Part shown: positions 6,117 to 12,968 of the stretch, one piece after another | Numbering within the stretch: the first letter of the stretch is position 1 | Layout: the number at the start of each line of letters is the position of its first letter | DNA from: an uncultured Verrucomicrobiota bacterium | GTDB taxonomy: Bacteria; Verrucomicrobiota; Verrucomicrobiia; Chthoniobacterales; SZAS-18 | Direction: 5' to 3' | Length of the DNA: 12,968 nucleotides | Assembly (NCBI GenBank): GCA_937871685.1 | Contig: CALMOL010000204.1 | Location: forward strand, 1 to 12,968 | Program-made: the position numbers and the translations under genes | Notes under the pieces: generated by a model | The model's database searches: none | Told to the model about the DNA's origin: nothing | What the model saw: only the letters and a program-made list of their open reading frames with translations

Positions 6117-9100
6117 ATGAACGCAACGATTCGCCCGGGCTGCTCCTTTGCCCGCGCCGCCGTGCGCCTGGCCTTGGCCGCCGCGCTGGCCCTCAGTCTG
6201 GCTTCCCCTGCCCTCGCCCAGGATATCAACGGCGAGGACAACCCCGCCGGTGTCGAGGGCGTCTTCAACGGCAACGTCTCCACGGGCAACTCGTATGATC
6301 CCTACACGCGCTGCGCCATGCGCGACATCGTGGACCTCGTGGTGCCCGGCGCGGTGGGTGAGCGCGGCCTGTCGTTTGCGCGCCACTGGCGCTCGCGCAT
6401 CGACGAGAGCGGTGGAGTGACCGTATTCGGCGACGGCAACTGGCGGCACGACTACGACTGGAGCGCGAGCTACTATTTTGACGAGGAGCAACCCAGCCGC
6501 TCCTTCTACGAGGTCTACTGTCCGGACGGGCGCGTGCTGCGCTATCACGCCACCGGGGGTGCGGGCAACTACCAGGCGGCCCCCTTCAACCGCGGGCTGA
6601 AGGACACTCTCTACGTGAGCGGCACCACCGGGCTGACCCTCACGCTCAACGGCGGAGCCAAGGTGCTCTTCTCCTCGCCGGGAGGCACCTTCGACCGCGG
6701 CTACCGCGCCGACAGCCTGGTGGACCGCTTCGGGCTCAGCACCACGCTGTCCTACAACGGCCAGGGCTTGGTCTCGCGCATCACCGAGCCGGGCGGGCGC
6801 TACATCGACCTAACCTACCTAGGGGTGAACCTCAATGGGGTGGTCACCACAGTCATCGACCACATCCAGGCCTCCAACGGCCAGTGGGTTCAATACTACT
6901 ACAGCCCCTGGGGCAACAACCTGCCCGTGCTCAGCGTGGCCCAGTATCGAGCCGAAACGGACGTCAACGGTGCCTACATTTTCTCTTCCTACCTCTACCA
7001 AGTCCTGAGCACCGGGGGCGGGGCCGCCTTCCTGAGCTACGCCTACGACCCGCACGCCAACGGGCCGATGAAGATCATCGGCTACGCCTACGACGAAAGC
7101 ACCGGGGTGCCCGGAGAGATTTTCGCGGAGGCCAACGCGGATGCGGGCACCACGCCCTTTGATAGCAACGGCAACTATCGCTGGGTCAACGTGTCCATCA
7201 TCCAGGCCACCGCGGCGAACACGCGCCTGGAAACACGCTCCGGGGGCATCACGCGCACGTTCACCTACGGGGTGGGCGGCCTTTTGAGCAGCCTGACCGA
7301 TTTCGAGGGTCACACGACCACCTACCAGCGCGACGCCAACGGCTACATCAGCCAGGTGCAGGACGGTGAGAATCGCGTGACTAACCTCGCCAACAACGCC
7401 TTCGGCCGGCCCACGCGCATCACGCACGCCGTGGACGGCACGCACCGCGACTTGACCTACGCCAGCGGCTATTACCTGCTGAGCGCCACCGACGAGCTGG
7501 GCCACGCAACGACCTGGACGCGCGACTCAAGCCAGCGCATCACGCGCACCGACTACGCCGACGGTGCCTACGAGGAAACCACCTACTGGCCCATCTACAA
7601 CGCGGTCCAAACGCGCCGGCTGACCAACGGGACGACATTGACTTATTACTACGACCAGCCCGGCCACGGGGGCAGCGGCCACGGCGGGCTGCTCACCCAA
7701 TTCATCGGCCCAGACGGGGCTACCAACTACTACTACGACGCGATGGACCGCGTGGTCTCGACGGTCAACCCGCGCGGCCGCGTGAGCTACCTCGCCTACA
7801 ACGGGCGCAATCAGATCACGCAGACCACCCTGCCCGCGGTGAATGGGATGAACGCGACCACCTCGCGCACCTACAACAACGAAGGCAGCGTGCTGACGGC
7901 TACCGACGAGCTGGGTCACGTAACCAGCTTCGCCTATGACTCCTACCAGCGCGTGCTCACGCGTGTCGACCCCGTGGATTCCGCCCAAGGCATCACGCGC
8001 ACCACGCAGTGGCGCTACGATCGCGATGGGGAGTTCCCCGCGCCGTGGCGCTCCAACCCGGCCGGCGACCCGGTGCAGATCATCTCGGCGGCCAACAAAT
8101 ACACGGTCATCGACTACACGCCCAACCGCAAGGTGGGCGCGCGCTACACGGGCACCTACACGGCGGACCAGGCGCGCGTGCGCTGGGAATACAACGCGGT
8201 GGGCCAGATGACGCGCGAGCTGCAGCTGCTGCCCGGCAGCACGACCGAACGCGTCAACTCGCAGCGCCACTACGACGCGCGCGGGTTCATGGACTGGTCG
8301 CAGGACGCGGCCGGCGCGCTCACCGGCCAGAGCACCTCGGTCATCTACGACGCCAAGGGCAACCGCAAGGTCATCACCCTGCCCAGCGGGCGCACGGTCA
8401 CCTACGATATCTACGACAATCGCGATCGGCCCACGCGGGTCATCGACGAGCGCAACGGGGTCACGCTCATGAGCTACTATCCCTCGGGCAGCCTCATGGA
8501 CCTGACCGATCCCAACGGCAAAGCCTACCACTACGCCTACGACGCTTCCAATCGCAAGACGCAGCGCTCCTATCCGGATGGCTCCTTTGAGCAGTGGACC
8601 TACGGCGGCCCCGGCGGGAACGCGGGCCTGTTGCTCGCCTACCGCACGCGCGCGGGCGACCAACAGAACTACACGTCCTACGACGAGCGCGACCGCCTGC
8701 TGCACTCCGAGTGGAACGGCTACGCCGCGCCGACGATCGACTACGCCTGGGACGCCGCCGGGCGCATGACCTGCATCGCCAATGCGGCCTCGGCCATCAC
8801 CAGTGCCTACAATGACGTAGGAGAACTGATCCAGGAAACCCAGGATATCGCGGGCAGCGGCGGCGCGCGGACCATCGGCTACCAGCGCGACGCCGAGGGC
8901 CTGGTCACCCGCATGGCCCATCCAGGCACCGCGTTCCTGGCCTCCAGCAGCTATACTTATAACGCGCGTAACCAACTCAAGGCGGTCGGCTTGGCCGACT
9001 ATGGCGTTGATCTGGCCTCCTACGCCTACCGCATCGACGGACTCGCGGAGCGCAAATACTTCTACAACGGCATGCAGACCGGCTACACCTACGATGGAGC

Positions 9101-10895
9101 TGGGCGGCTCGAATACCAGCACACCTACGACGCGGCGCGCTCCAACCACTCGGTGGCCTGGCGCCAGTATCACTACGACGCCATGAGTCGGGTGGACTGG
9201 TTCAAGAAGGGCGCCGACGGCTCCTTCAACCCGATGGAAAACGGCCACGGCGACGAGTTCTTCTACGACGCGGCCGGCCAGCTCTGGGGCACCTACTACG
9301 ACGCCGACGCGGCCAGCCTGGACGGCAATCCCTCCACGAGCCCGACTGGCCCCTACCGCGGCACCAACTACTACGAGTATGATTTGGCCGGCAACCGCAC
9401 GGCCTCGCACTCGGATCTCTACACGGTGGACTCGGCCAACGGGACCAATCGCTACACGAACATCGCCAGCTTCGGGACGGTTACCTACGACGCGCGCGGC
9501 AACCTGACCGGCTTGGGCTCCAGCCTGAGCTGCACCTACGACGCGCTGGGTGGGCTGACCTACGCGACGAGCGGGGGCAACGCCGTGTCCATGGCTTACG
9601 ATCCGCTGGGCCGCTGCGTCAAGCGCACCGTCAACGGCGTGACCTCCTATCGTTACTACAGCGGCTGGAACCTGATTGGCGAGCACAACAACGTCGTCTG
9701 GACGGACATCTATTTCCACGGCACGCGCCTTGACGAGATGGTGGCCTGGTGGAACAGCGCCGACGGGTGGCGCTATTTCCATCACGACCGTCTGGGCAGC
9801 GTCACGCACGTGACTGACAACAACGGTGCCCTTCTCGAGCAATACGCTTACGATGCGTTCGGCAAGGTCTATATCTACGACGGCGGCGGCAACCCGCGCG
9901 CGGCCACCGCGATCGGCAACCGCCACCTGTTCACCGGGCGCGAGTGGATCGCCGAGCTGGGCATCTACGATTACCGCGCCCGCGCCTACCACCCGGGCAT
10001 CGGGCGCTTCCTCCAAATCGACCCCATTCGGTTTGGCGGCGGCGACAACAACCTCTACCGCTACTGCGGAAACGATCCGATCAACGGTTCAGACCCGACC
10101 GGCTTGCAGAGCATGACTGGGAACATGGCCTTCGATGCTCAGCAGAACGCCAACATTGTGCCCCAATACTATCGTGACCTGGGCGTTTTGATAAGCGGGA
10201 TGCCCAGCGGGACTTACTCCGCGCAAACATACGTCGCCGGACCGCCGGGCGGATACGTGAGCGCCGGTTACTACTTCGACGCGGGAAAGTGGTCTCTTCT
10301 TACCATTCAAGGAAATCCTAACGCTCTTCGAGAGAGTTCCGGCATCCTCATGTCCGCTGGGCCGCTCATCGGGTTAGAGGCGAGCGCTGGATTCAAGCTT
10401 TCGATCTCCGCCCAACCCCCTAATGGAACGTCGGTAGAAATCGCGGGTGGATACGAGGGTATTGGCGCCTCCGTAGAGTTCGATTTGCATGGTCATTTCG
10501 AGGGGGCCTCGCTGAGTGTCTCGACCGAACTCATCCGCATGCCCTTCTCGGCGTCGGTCGCCTTGATTTCGAGCTATTCCTACTCTTTCGCCGATATGGA
10601 TCGCGCGGCCGCCGCGGCCGCCAGCGCCGAGATTGACCGGTTGGTCGCCGCGAGCAGCATCTCAACGGCGGATACCGACCGAATCCCGAGCGATGGGCGG
10701 ATTATCAGCATTACGGTGACCGATGTCGTCATGGATACTTGGTTCCCTGGCGATTTCAGTCTGGGGAATACGGTCAACGGGGCCGGCTGGCTCGGAGTTG
10801 CGCCGGGAAGCGAAACGGTCTTTCCGCTCGGTGGCGGCGGTGGCGCCGCGGGCGGTCTTCCCCGCATGGGAAGTATCCCCTGGAATAAACAATAG
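6117..10895 (+). CDS. Secreted Rhs/YD-repeat protein with variable C-terminal domain
   Basis: This 1592-residue protein starts with a Sec signal peptide (hydrophobic core 15-30, cleavage at PALA|QD, 34/35). About residues 36-190 form the N-terminal domain seen in exported Rhs proteins (NPAGVEGVFNGNVSTGNSYDPY). From about 190 to 1280 it consists of YD repeats, with units such as YYYDAMDRVVSTVNPRGRV and TYDALGGLTYATSG. The Rhs-associated core follows, with HHDRLGSVTHVTDNNG, YDYRARAYHPGIGRFLQ and NLYRYCGNDP, ending in DPTGL at 1326-1330. In the family this shell folds into a hollow cage enclosing the C-terminal domain, which is often a toxin cut off just after DPxGL. Residues 1331-1592 are the unassigned C-terminus. 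No PAAR, VgrG or other type VI features are present; export looks Sec-dependent, more like WapA or other verrucomicrobial Rhs proteins. ATG 6117 is chosen because the signal peptide begins there, not the in-frame ATG at 5949. Confidence 0.93.
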   Translation: MNATIRPGCSFARAAVRLALAAALALSLASPALAQDINGEDNPAGVEGVFNGNVSTGNSYDPYTRCAMRDIVDLVVPGAVGERGLSFARHWRSRIDESGGVTVFGDGNWRHDYDWSASYYFDEEQPSRSFYEVYCPDGRVLRYHATGGAGNYQAAPFNRGLKDTLYVSGTTGLTLTLNGGAKVLFSSPGGTFDRGYRADSLVDRFGLSTTLSYNGQGLVSRITEPGGRYIDLTYLGVNLNGVVTTVIDHIQASNGQWVQYYYSPWGNNLPVLSVAQYRAETDVNGAYIFSSYLYQVLSTGGGAAFLSYAYDPHANGPMKIIGYAYDESTGVPGEIFAEANADAGTTPFDSNGNYRWVNVSIIQATAANTRLETRSGGITRTFTYGVGGLLSSLTDFEGHTTTYQRDANGYISQVQDGENRVTNLANNAFGRPTRITHAVDGTHRDLTYASGYYLLSATDELGHATTWTRDSSQRITRTDYADGAYEETTYWPIYNAVQTRRLTNGTTLTYYYDQPGHGGSGHGGLLTQFIGPDGATNYYYDAMDRVVSTVNPRGRVSYLAYNGRNQITQTTLPAVNGMNATTSRTYNNEGSVLTATDELGHVTSFAYDSYQRVLTRVDPVDSAQGITRTTQWRYDRDGEFPAPWRSNPAGDPVQIISAANKYTVIDYTPNRKVGARYTGTYTADQARVRWEYNAVGQMTRELQLLPGSTTERVNSQRHYDARGFMDWSQDAAGALTGQSTSVIYDAKGNRKVITLPSGRTVTYDIYDNRDRPTRVIDERNGVTLMSYYPSGSLMDLTDPNGKAYHYAYDASNRKTQRSYPDGSFEQWTYGGPGGNAGLLLAYRTRAGDQQNYTSYDERDRLLHSEWNGYAAPTIDYAWDAAGRMTCIANAASAITSAYNDVGELIQETQDIAGSGGARTIGYQRDAEGLVTRMAHPGTAFLASSSYTYNARNQLKAVGLADYGVDLASYAYRIDGLAERKYFYNGMQTGYTYDGAGRLEYQHTYDAARSNHSVAWRQYHYDAMSRVDWFKKGADGSFNPMENGHGDEFFYDAAGQLWGTYYDADAASLDGNPSTSPTGPYRGTNYYEYDLAGNRTASHSDLYTVDSANGTNRYTNIASFGTVTYDARGNLTGLGSSLSCTYDALGGLTYATSGGNAVSMAYDPLGRCVKRTVNGVTSYRYYSGWNLIGEHNNVVWTDIYFHGTRLDEMVAWWNSADGWRYFHHDRLGSVTHVTDNNGALLEQYAYDAFGKVYIYDGGGNPRAATAIGNRHLFTGREWIAELGIYDYRARAYHPGIGRFLQIDPIRFGGGDNNLYRYCGNDPINGSDPTGLQSMTGNMAFDAQQNANIVPQYYRDLGVLISGMPSGTYSAQTYVAGPPGGYVSAGYYFDAGKWSLLTIQGNPNALRESSGILMSAGPLIGLEASAGFKLSISAQPPNGTSVEIAGGYEGIGASVEFDLHGHFEGASLSVSTELIRMPFSASVALISSYSYSFADMDRAAAAAASAEIDRLVAASSISTADTDRIPSDGRIISITVTDVVMDTWFPGDFSLGNTVNGAGWLGVAPGSETVFPLGGGGGAAGGLPRMGSIPWNKQ
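7485..7924 (+). repeat. Pair of near-identical 26-base copies within the YD-repeat region
   Basis: Positions 7485-7510 and 7899-7924 both encode ATDELGH followed by A/V-T and differ at three bases. The flanking protein is also alike (ATDELGHATTWTRDSSQRIT versus ATDELGHVTSFAYDSYQRVL), at residues 457 and 595 of the Rhs protein. This marks a duplicated YD unit 414 bases apart rather than a mobile repeat. Confidence 0.6.
10107..10892 (+). other. Rhs C-terminal (CT) domain-coding region, 262 residues, unassigned
   Basis: This is the part of the Rhs gene after the DPTGL boundary. Residues 1331-1470 are rich in Gly, Ser, Tyr and alternating hydrophobics (GPLIGLEASAGFKLSISA, GASVEFDLHGHFEGASLSVS, SASVALISSYSYSF), which suggests several consecutive beta strands. 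A short Ala-rich helix follows (DRAAAAAASAEIDRLVAASS, about 1494-1513). The end has RIISITVTDVVMDTWFPGDF and a Gly-rich tail GGGGGAAGG before WNKQ. I recognise no nuclease, deaminase, ADP-ribosyltransferase or protease motif. In Rhs proteins this segment is usually the exchangeable toxin; here that is inference only. Base composition is less GC-rich than in the hisI-trpE block. Confidence 0.6.
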
Positions 10896-10923
10896 TTCAG
10901 CGGCCCGCCCTCGTTTCCAATGC

Positions 10924-11214
10924 CTAATCACGTTTCAGCCTCCTTAGCTTGTCCGGGGCGCGGCCGCACAAATACCAAAGCGCAATTAAACCGGCAAGCC
11001 GCTTGCCTTCGGGCAATCGGGAGAATCCTCGGCGGGCGGGCTCTCTTTCCGCTACGACCTCGCCGGTTTGATCGCGCACTGGGATAAGTCTCTGCCGTGA
11101 TGGTCGGTTGGCTCGCCCGAGCCCAGAACTTCCAAACCGACGGCCCAGCGGCACATTCGAGGCCTTCGCGCCACGCTTGAAACCGCTCTGACCACCGCTA
11201 TACCCTTTGGCCAT
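10924..11214 (-). CDS. Questionable small basic protein, antisense to the rhs downstream spacer
   Basis: An ATG at 11214 opens a 96-residue frame (MAKGYSGGQSGFKRGAKASN at the start, RLIPVRDQTGEVVAERE in the middle, LAGLIALWYLCGRAPDKLRR near the end). It is very basic and Gly/Arg-rich in its first half, with one short hydrophobic patch. It fills most of the 317 bases between rhs and the SUMF1-like gene and runs against both. An in-frame upstream start would extend it to 11349, but that would overlap the SUMF1-like gene. Codon use is mixed and several rare-looking codons occur (TTA, CTA, AGA, AGG). No Shine-Dalgarno sequence is present. No family is recognised. It may be a chance frame; if real, it is the gene nearest to the Rhs C-terminus and so could matter as an immunity candidate, though immunity genes normally lie on the same strand as rhs. 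Confidence 0.3.
   Translation of the reverse strand: MAKGYSGGQSGFKRGAKASNVPLGRRFGSSGLGRANRPSRQRLIPVRDQTGEVVAEREPARRGFSRLPEGKRLAGLIALWYLCGRAPDKLRRLKRD
10993..11016 (+). repeat. Overlapping hairpin arms about 100 bases after the rhs stop
   Basis: GGCAAG (10993-10998), spacer CCG, CTTGCC (11002-11007), TTCG, GGCAA (11012-11016). The CTTGCC arm can pair leftwards (6 base pairs, 3-base loop) or rightwards (5 base pairs closed by a C(TTCG)G tetraloop). No T-run follows. It also lies inside the questionable minus-strand frame, so it could be coincidental. Confidence 0.3.
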
Positions 11215-12298
11215 GCATGGTCGCTGGAAGCTTGATGAAAGATGGGCCAAGAGGTTTTGGGCAGTTGTCCTGCAAGCCGCGGCGTCCCGCCAACCCAGGG
11301 GACACGTAACTTCGGTCGGGAACCCCGGTTTCGGGGTTGAGCTCCCCAAGGTCCTCTCGCTCTTTTATCCTTGGTTGGCTCTGCTCTTGTTTTCGACCGT
11401 GGGCCTAGTGCCACGGTCAATCCGAGGCGAGGAGGCGCAAGGCGCTGCGGCGAGCGACGGTGGTGCGCCAATCGAATTCACGAACTCGTTGGGCATGAAA
11501 TTCGTGTGCATCTCGCGGGACTCGCAAGTTTTGATCAGCGTGTGGGAGACACGGGTCAAGGACTTCCGGCGCTTTGCAGACGAAGCACGCTTTCAGTATT
11601 ATACGGGGATTGCTACGGCTCGAGCCGTGGCGAAGGGCACCGTGAACGTCCTCACCTGGAAATACGATTCGGTGGCGTGGTGGGGAAACCCCGGCTTCGT
11701 CCAGACCGCCACGCATCCCGTCGTCGGGGTCAGCTGGTTTGACGCCAGAGCGTTCTGCCTTTGGCTCACCGATTTGGAAAGGAAGTCGGGGCGAATCGGT
11801 AAAGCGGATAAATACCGGCTTCCGAATGACGCAGAATGGAGCGCGGCCGCCGGGCTTTCCGTGTATCCGTGGGGCAGCGATCAGTCTCCATACGTAAAAA
11901 CCCGCGTCGGCAATTACTTCGATGTCAGTTGCGCCAAGGTTTGGCCTGGGACGACTTGGGAGCACGTCACGGCGGAGGATGGGTTTGCTCGCACAGCGCC
12001 GGTTGGCTCGTTTCCTCCAAACTCGCTCGGAATTTACGATTTGGGCGGGAATGCCTTGGAATGGGTTGAGGACGAATATCAAGCCCGGATGAACGACGCG
12101 AGCATCCTGCAAGCGACGCCGGCGATGCGGGATGAAGCATCCCCCGACGGAGTGAGGTATCGCGTGTTGCGCGGAGCCAGTTGGGCCGAGGCTCAGCCCC
12201 TGGCCCTCCGGTCGTCCTGTCGGTTCGCTCTGCCCCCGACTTTCCGGGCCGACGCGGTCGGTTTCCGGGTTGTCCTGGATCGGAACGTTCCCGATTAA
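11213..12298 (+). CDS. SUMF1/formylglycine-generating-enzyme-like domain protein, membrane-anchored or secreted
   Basis: From ATG 11213 the product has 361 residues; a TTG at 11207 would add two. Residues 47-66 are hydrophobic (VLSLFYPWLALLLFSTVGLV), giving either a signal anchor after a 45-residue cytosolic tail or a signal peptide with a misplaced start. The SUMF1 domain spans about 87-356. It contains IEFTNSLGMKFV (87-98), WETRVKDF (111-118), HPVVGVSWFDARAFCLWL (168-185), YRLPNDAEWSAAAG (201-214), VYPWG (217-221), APVGSFPPNSLGIYDLGGN (262-280), ALEWVEDEY (281-289), VLRGASW (318-324) and GFRVVLD (350-356). True formylglycine-generating enzymes have a cysteine pair just after the RGGSW-type motif; here AEAQPLALRSS follows, so it is probably a binding or structural relative rather than a sulfatase activator. 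It lies downstream of rhs on the same strand and converges on a small membrane protein gene. The first 45 codons look less coding-like. Confidence 0.85.
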   Translation: MHGRWKLDERWAKRFWAVVLQAAASRQPRGHVTSVGNPGFGVELPKVLSLFYPWLALLLFSTVGLVPRSIRGEEAQGAAASDGGAPIEFTNSLGMKFVCISRDSQVLISVWETRVKDFRRFADEARFQYYTGIATARAVAKGTVNVLTWKYDSVAWWGNPGFVQTATHPVVGVSWFDARAFCLWLTDLERKSGRIGKADKYRLPNDAEWSAAAGLSVYPWGSDQSPYVKTRVGNYFDVSCAKVWPGTTWEHVTAEDGFARTAPVGSFPPNSLGIYDLGGNALEWVEDEYQARMNDASILQATPAMRDEASPDGVRYRVLRGASWAEAQPLALRSSCRFALPPTFRADAVGFRVVLDRNVPD

Positions 12299-12406
12299 AC
12301 CTGCTCCGGTTGCAGGGTCTGGATGCGCCATCCCCTAGCGCTCTCTTGGATTGCCCGTCCTCTGCCGCCGCGCACGAAACCCGCCCTCGGAACCTGCGCC
12401 CCCGTG

Positions 12407-12676
12407 TCATCGTGCATAAAGAATCAGCGCAATAGAGACGGCGAAGGCGAGCAGACCGAAAAGCAGGCTGACGGGAATCGCGCGAAGGAAGAATCTCTCC
12501 ACCGGGGTGAGTTTCGTTTCGATGGCTCGCGCAAGGAGATACGAGCTGTTCTGCCACCCCTTTTTCCGATACTCCGGGCGCTCTCGGAGGAGAAGTCCCA
12601 AGGCGAGCCTGCTGATCGCAAACACGATCATGCATAACAGAAAAATCAGTTGGCACACCAACGGCGCGACTTTCAC
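12407..12676 (-). CDS. Small two-helix membrane protein of unknown function
   Basis: From a GTG at 12676 the product has 89 residues with two hydrophobic segments: 4-30 (LVCQLIFLLCMIVFAISRLA) and 66-88 (AIPVSLLFGLLAFAVSIALI). The loop between them is basic near the first helix (RERPEYRKKGW), which by the positive-inside rule puts it in the cytoplasm with both ends outside. An internal ATG at 12631 would remove half of helix 1, so the GTG is preferred. The hydrophobic pattern and even codon use favour a real gene. It converges on the SUMF1-like gene with a 108-base gap that shows no clear terminator. No family is recognised. Small membrane proteins are common immunity factors for polymorphic toxins, but strand and position give no direct support for that here. 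Confidence 0.6.
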   Translation of the reverse strand: MKVAPLVCQLIFLLCMIVFAISRLALGLLLRERPEYRKKGWQNSSYLLARAIETKLTPVERFFLRAIPVSLLFGLLAFAVSIALILYAR

Positions 12677-12968
12677 TCCGCAGGATAGGTTGGCACGGAC
12701 TGGTTGTCGCTGAGAACAGATCGAGGTCGGCTCCCGTCAGCGGGAACTAGGCCTATCGATCGGGGGCGGAAGAGGCAACAGAATTGGGCGCGCAATCTGA
12801 CGCTTGCCTACGACCAAGTTGCAACGAGAGGCCGATCCTGGGCGCCAGCGTTTCTCTACGGACGGAGCGGACTCCTTCCTCGGGGTGGGAAAGATGGGCA
12901 AGGGGTCAGGCGAGAATGGCACTAACTTAAGGGTCGGCGGAGAGGGCTGGCTTCTGGAAGCGGGCATG
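12677..12968. other. Right-end stretch without a supportable gene
   Basis: These 292 bases contain short open frames on both strands, but none has a convincing start, composition or recognisable motif. The promoter of the two-helix membrane protein should lie in its left part. A gene continuing from beyond the right edge cannot be excluded. Confidence 0.4.

Noticed and set aside
7527..10016. An 829-codon open frame antisense to rhs
   Set aside because: Low-complexity Val/Ala/Gly/Arg product with no domain, fully inside the well-supported Rhs gene; it arises from the regular codon bias of that gene.
6117..10895. The Rhs protein as a type VI secretion effector
   Set aside because: It has a Sec signal peptide and no PAAR-like N-terminus, and no VgrG, Hcp or EagR-type gene is nearby.
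11213..12298. A functional sulfatase-activating formylglycine-generating enzyme
   Set aside because: The cysteine pair after the RGGSW-type motif is missing and no sulfatase gene is adjacent.
11967..12656. A 229-codon minus-strand frame under the SUMF1-like and membrane-protein genes
   Set aside because: Arg/Pro/Ser-rich shadow that overlaps two better genes in other frames.
12737..12967. A 76-codon minus-strand frame at the right edge
   Set aside because: Pro/Ser/Arg-rich with no domain and rich in residues typical of random GC-rich frames; cannot be supported as a gene.

Overview
The window looks like a high-GC chromosome segment from a Gram-negative bacterium, most plausibly Verrucomicrobiota (Opitutaceae-like). 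This is inferred from three things: the secreted Rhs/YD-repeat protein with the N-terminal form familiar from that phylum, the SUMF1-type protein opening with a 'TNSLGMKFV'-like segment common in Verrucomicrobiota and Planctomycetes, and starts that almost all lack a Shine-Dalgarno sequence. No rRNA, tRNA, CRISPR array or insertion sequence was seen.

Left block, minus strand (1-3037): three co-oriented genes with short gaps. In transcription order they are a TPR protein whose C-terminal half resembles the N-terminal domain of secretion ATPases but has no ATPase, a complete PilB/GspE-type hexameric ATPase, and the start of a Pro/Ala-rich protein cut by the window edge. Together they look like part of a type IV pilus or type II secretion locus.

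Centre-left, plus strand (3236-5250): hisI (phosphoribosyl-AMP cyclohydrolase) and trpE (anthranilate synthase component I) overlap at their stop/start codons and form an unusual histidine-tryptophan gene pair. It is divergent from the secretion block and markedly richer in G+C.

Centre-right, plus strand (5510-10895): a small secreted protein of unknown function, then a 1592-residue Sec-exported Rhs/YD-repeat protein. The Rhs shell ends at a textbook DPTGL motif and is followed by a 262-residue C-terminal domain that I cannot assign.

Right end (10896-12968): a questionable small minus-strand ORF, a membrane-anchored or secreted SUMF1/FGE-like domain protein without the catalytic cysteine pair, a convergent small two-helix membrane protein, and about 290 bases with nothing supportable. 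This part is less GC-rich than the hisI-trpE block and looks accessory. The points most worth following up are the ATPase-less MshEN-like partner of PilB, the Rhs C-terminal domain with no obvious immunity gene, and the pseudo-FGE protein beside it.
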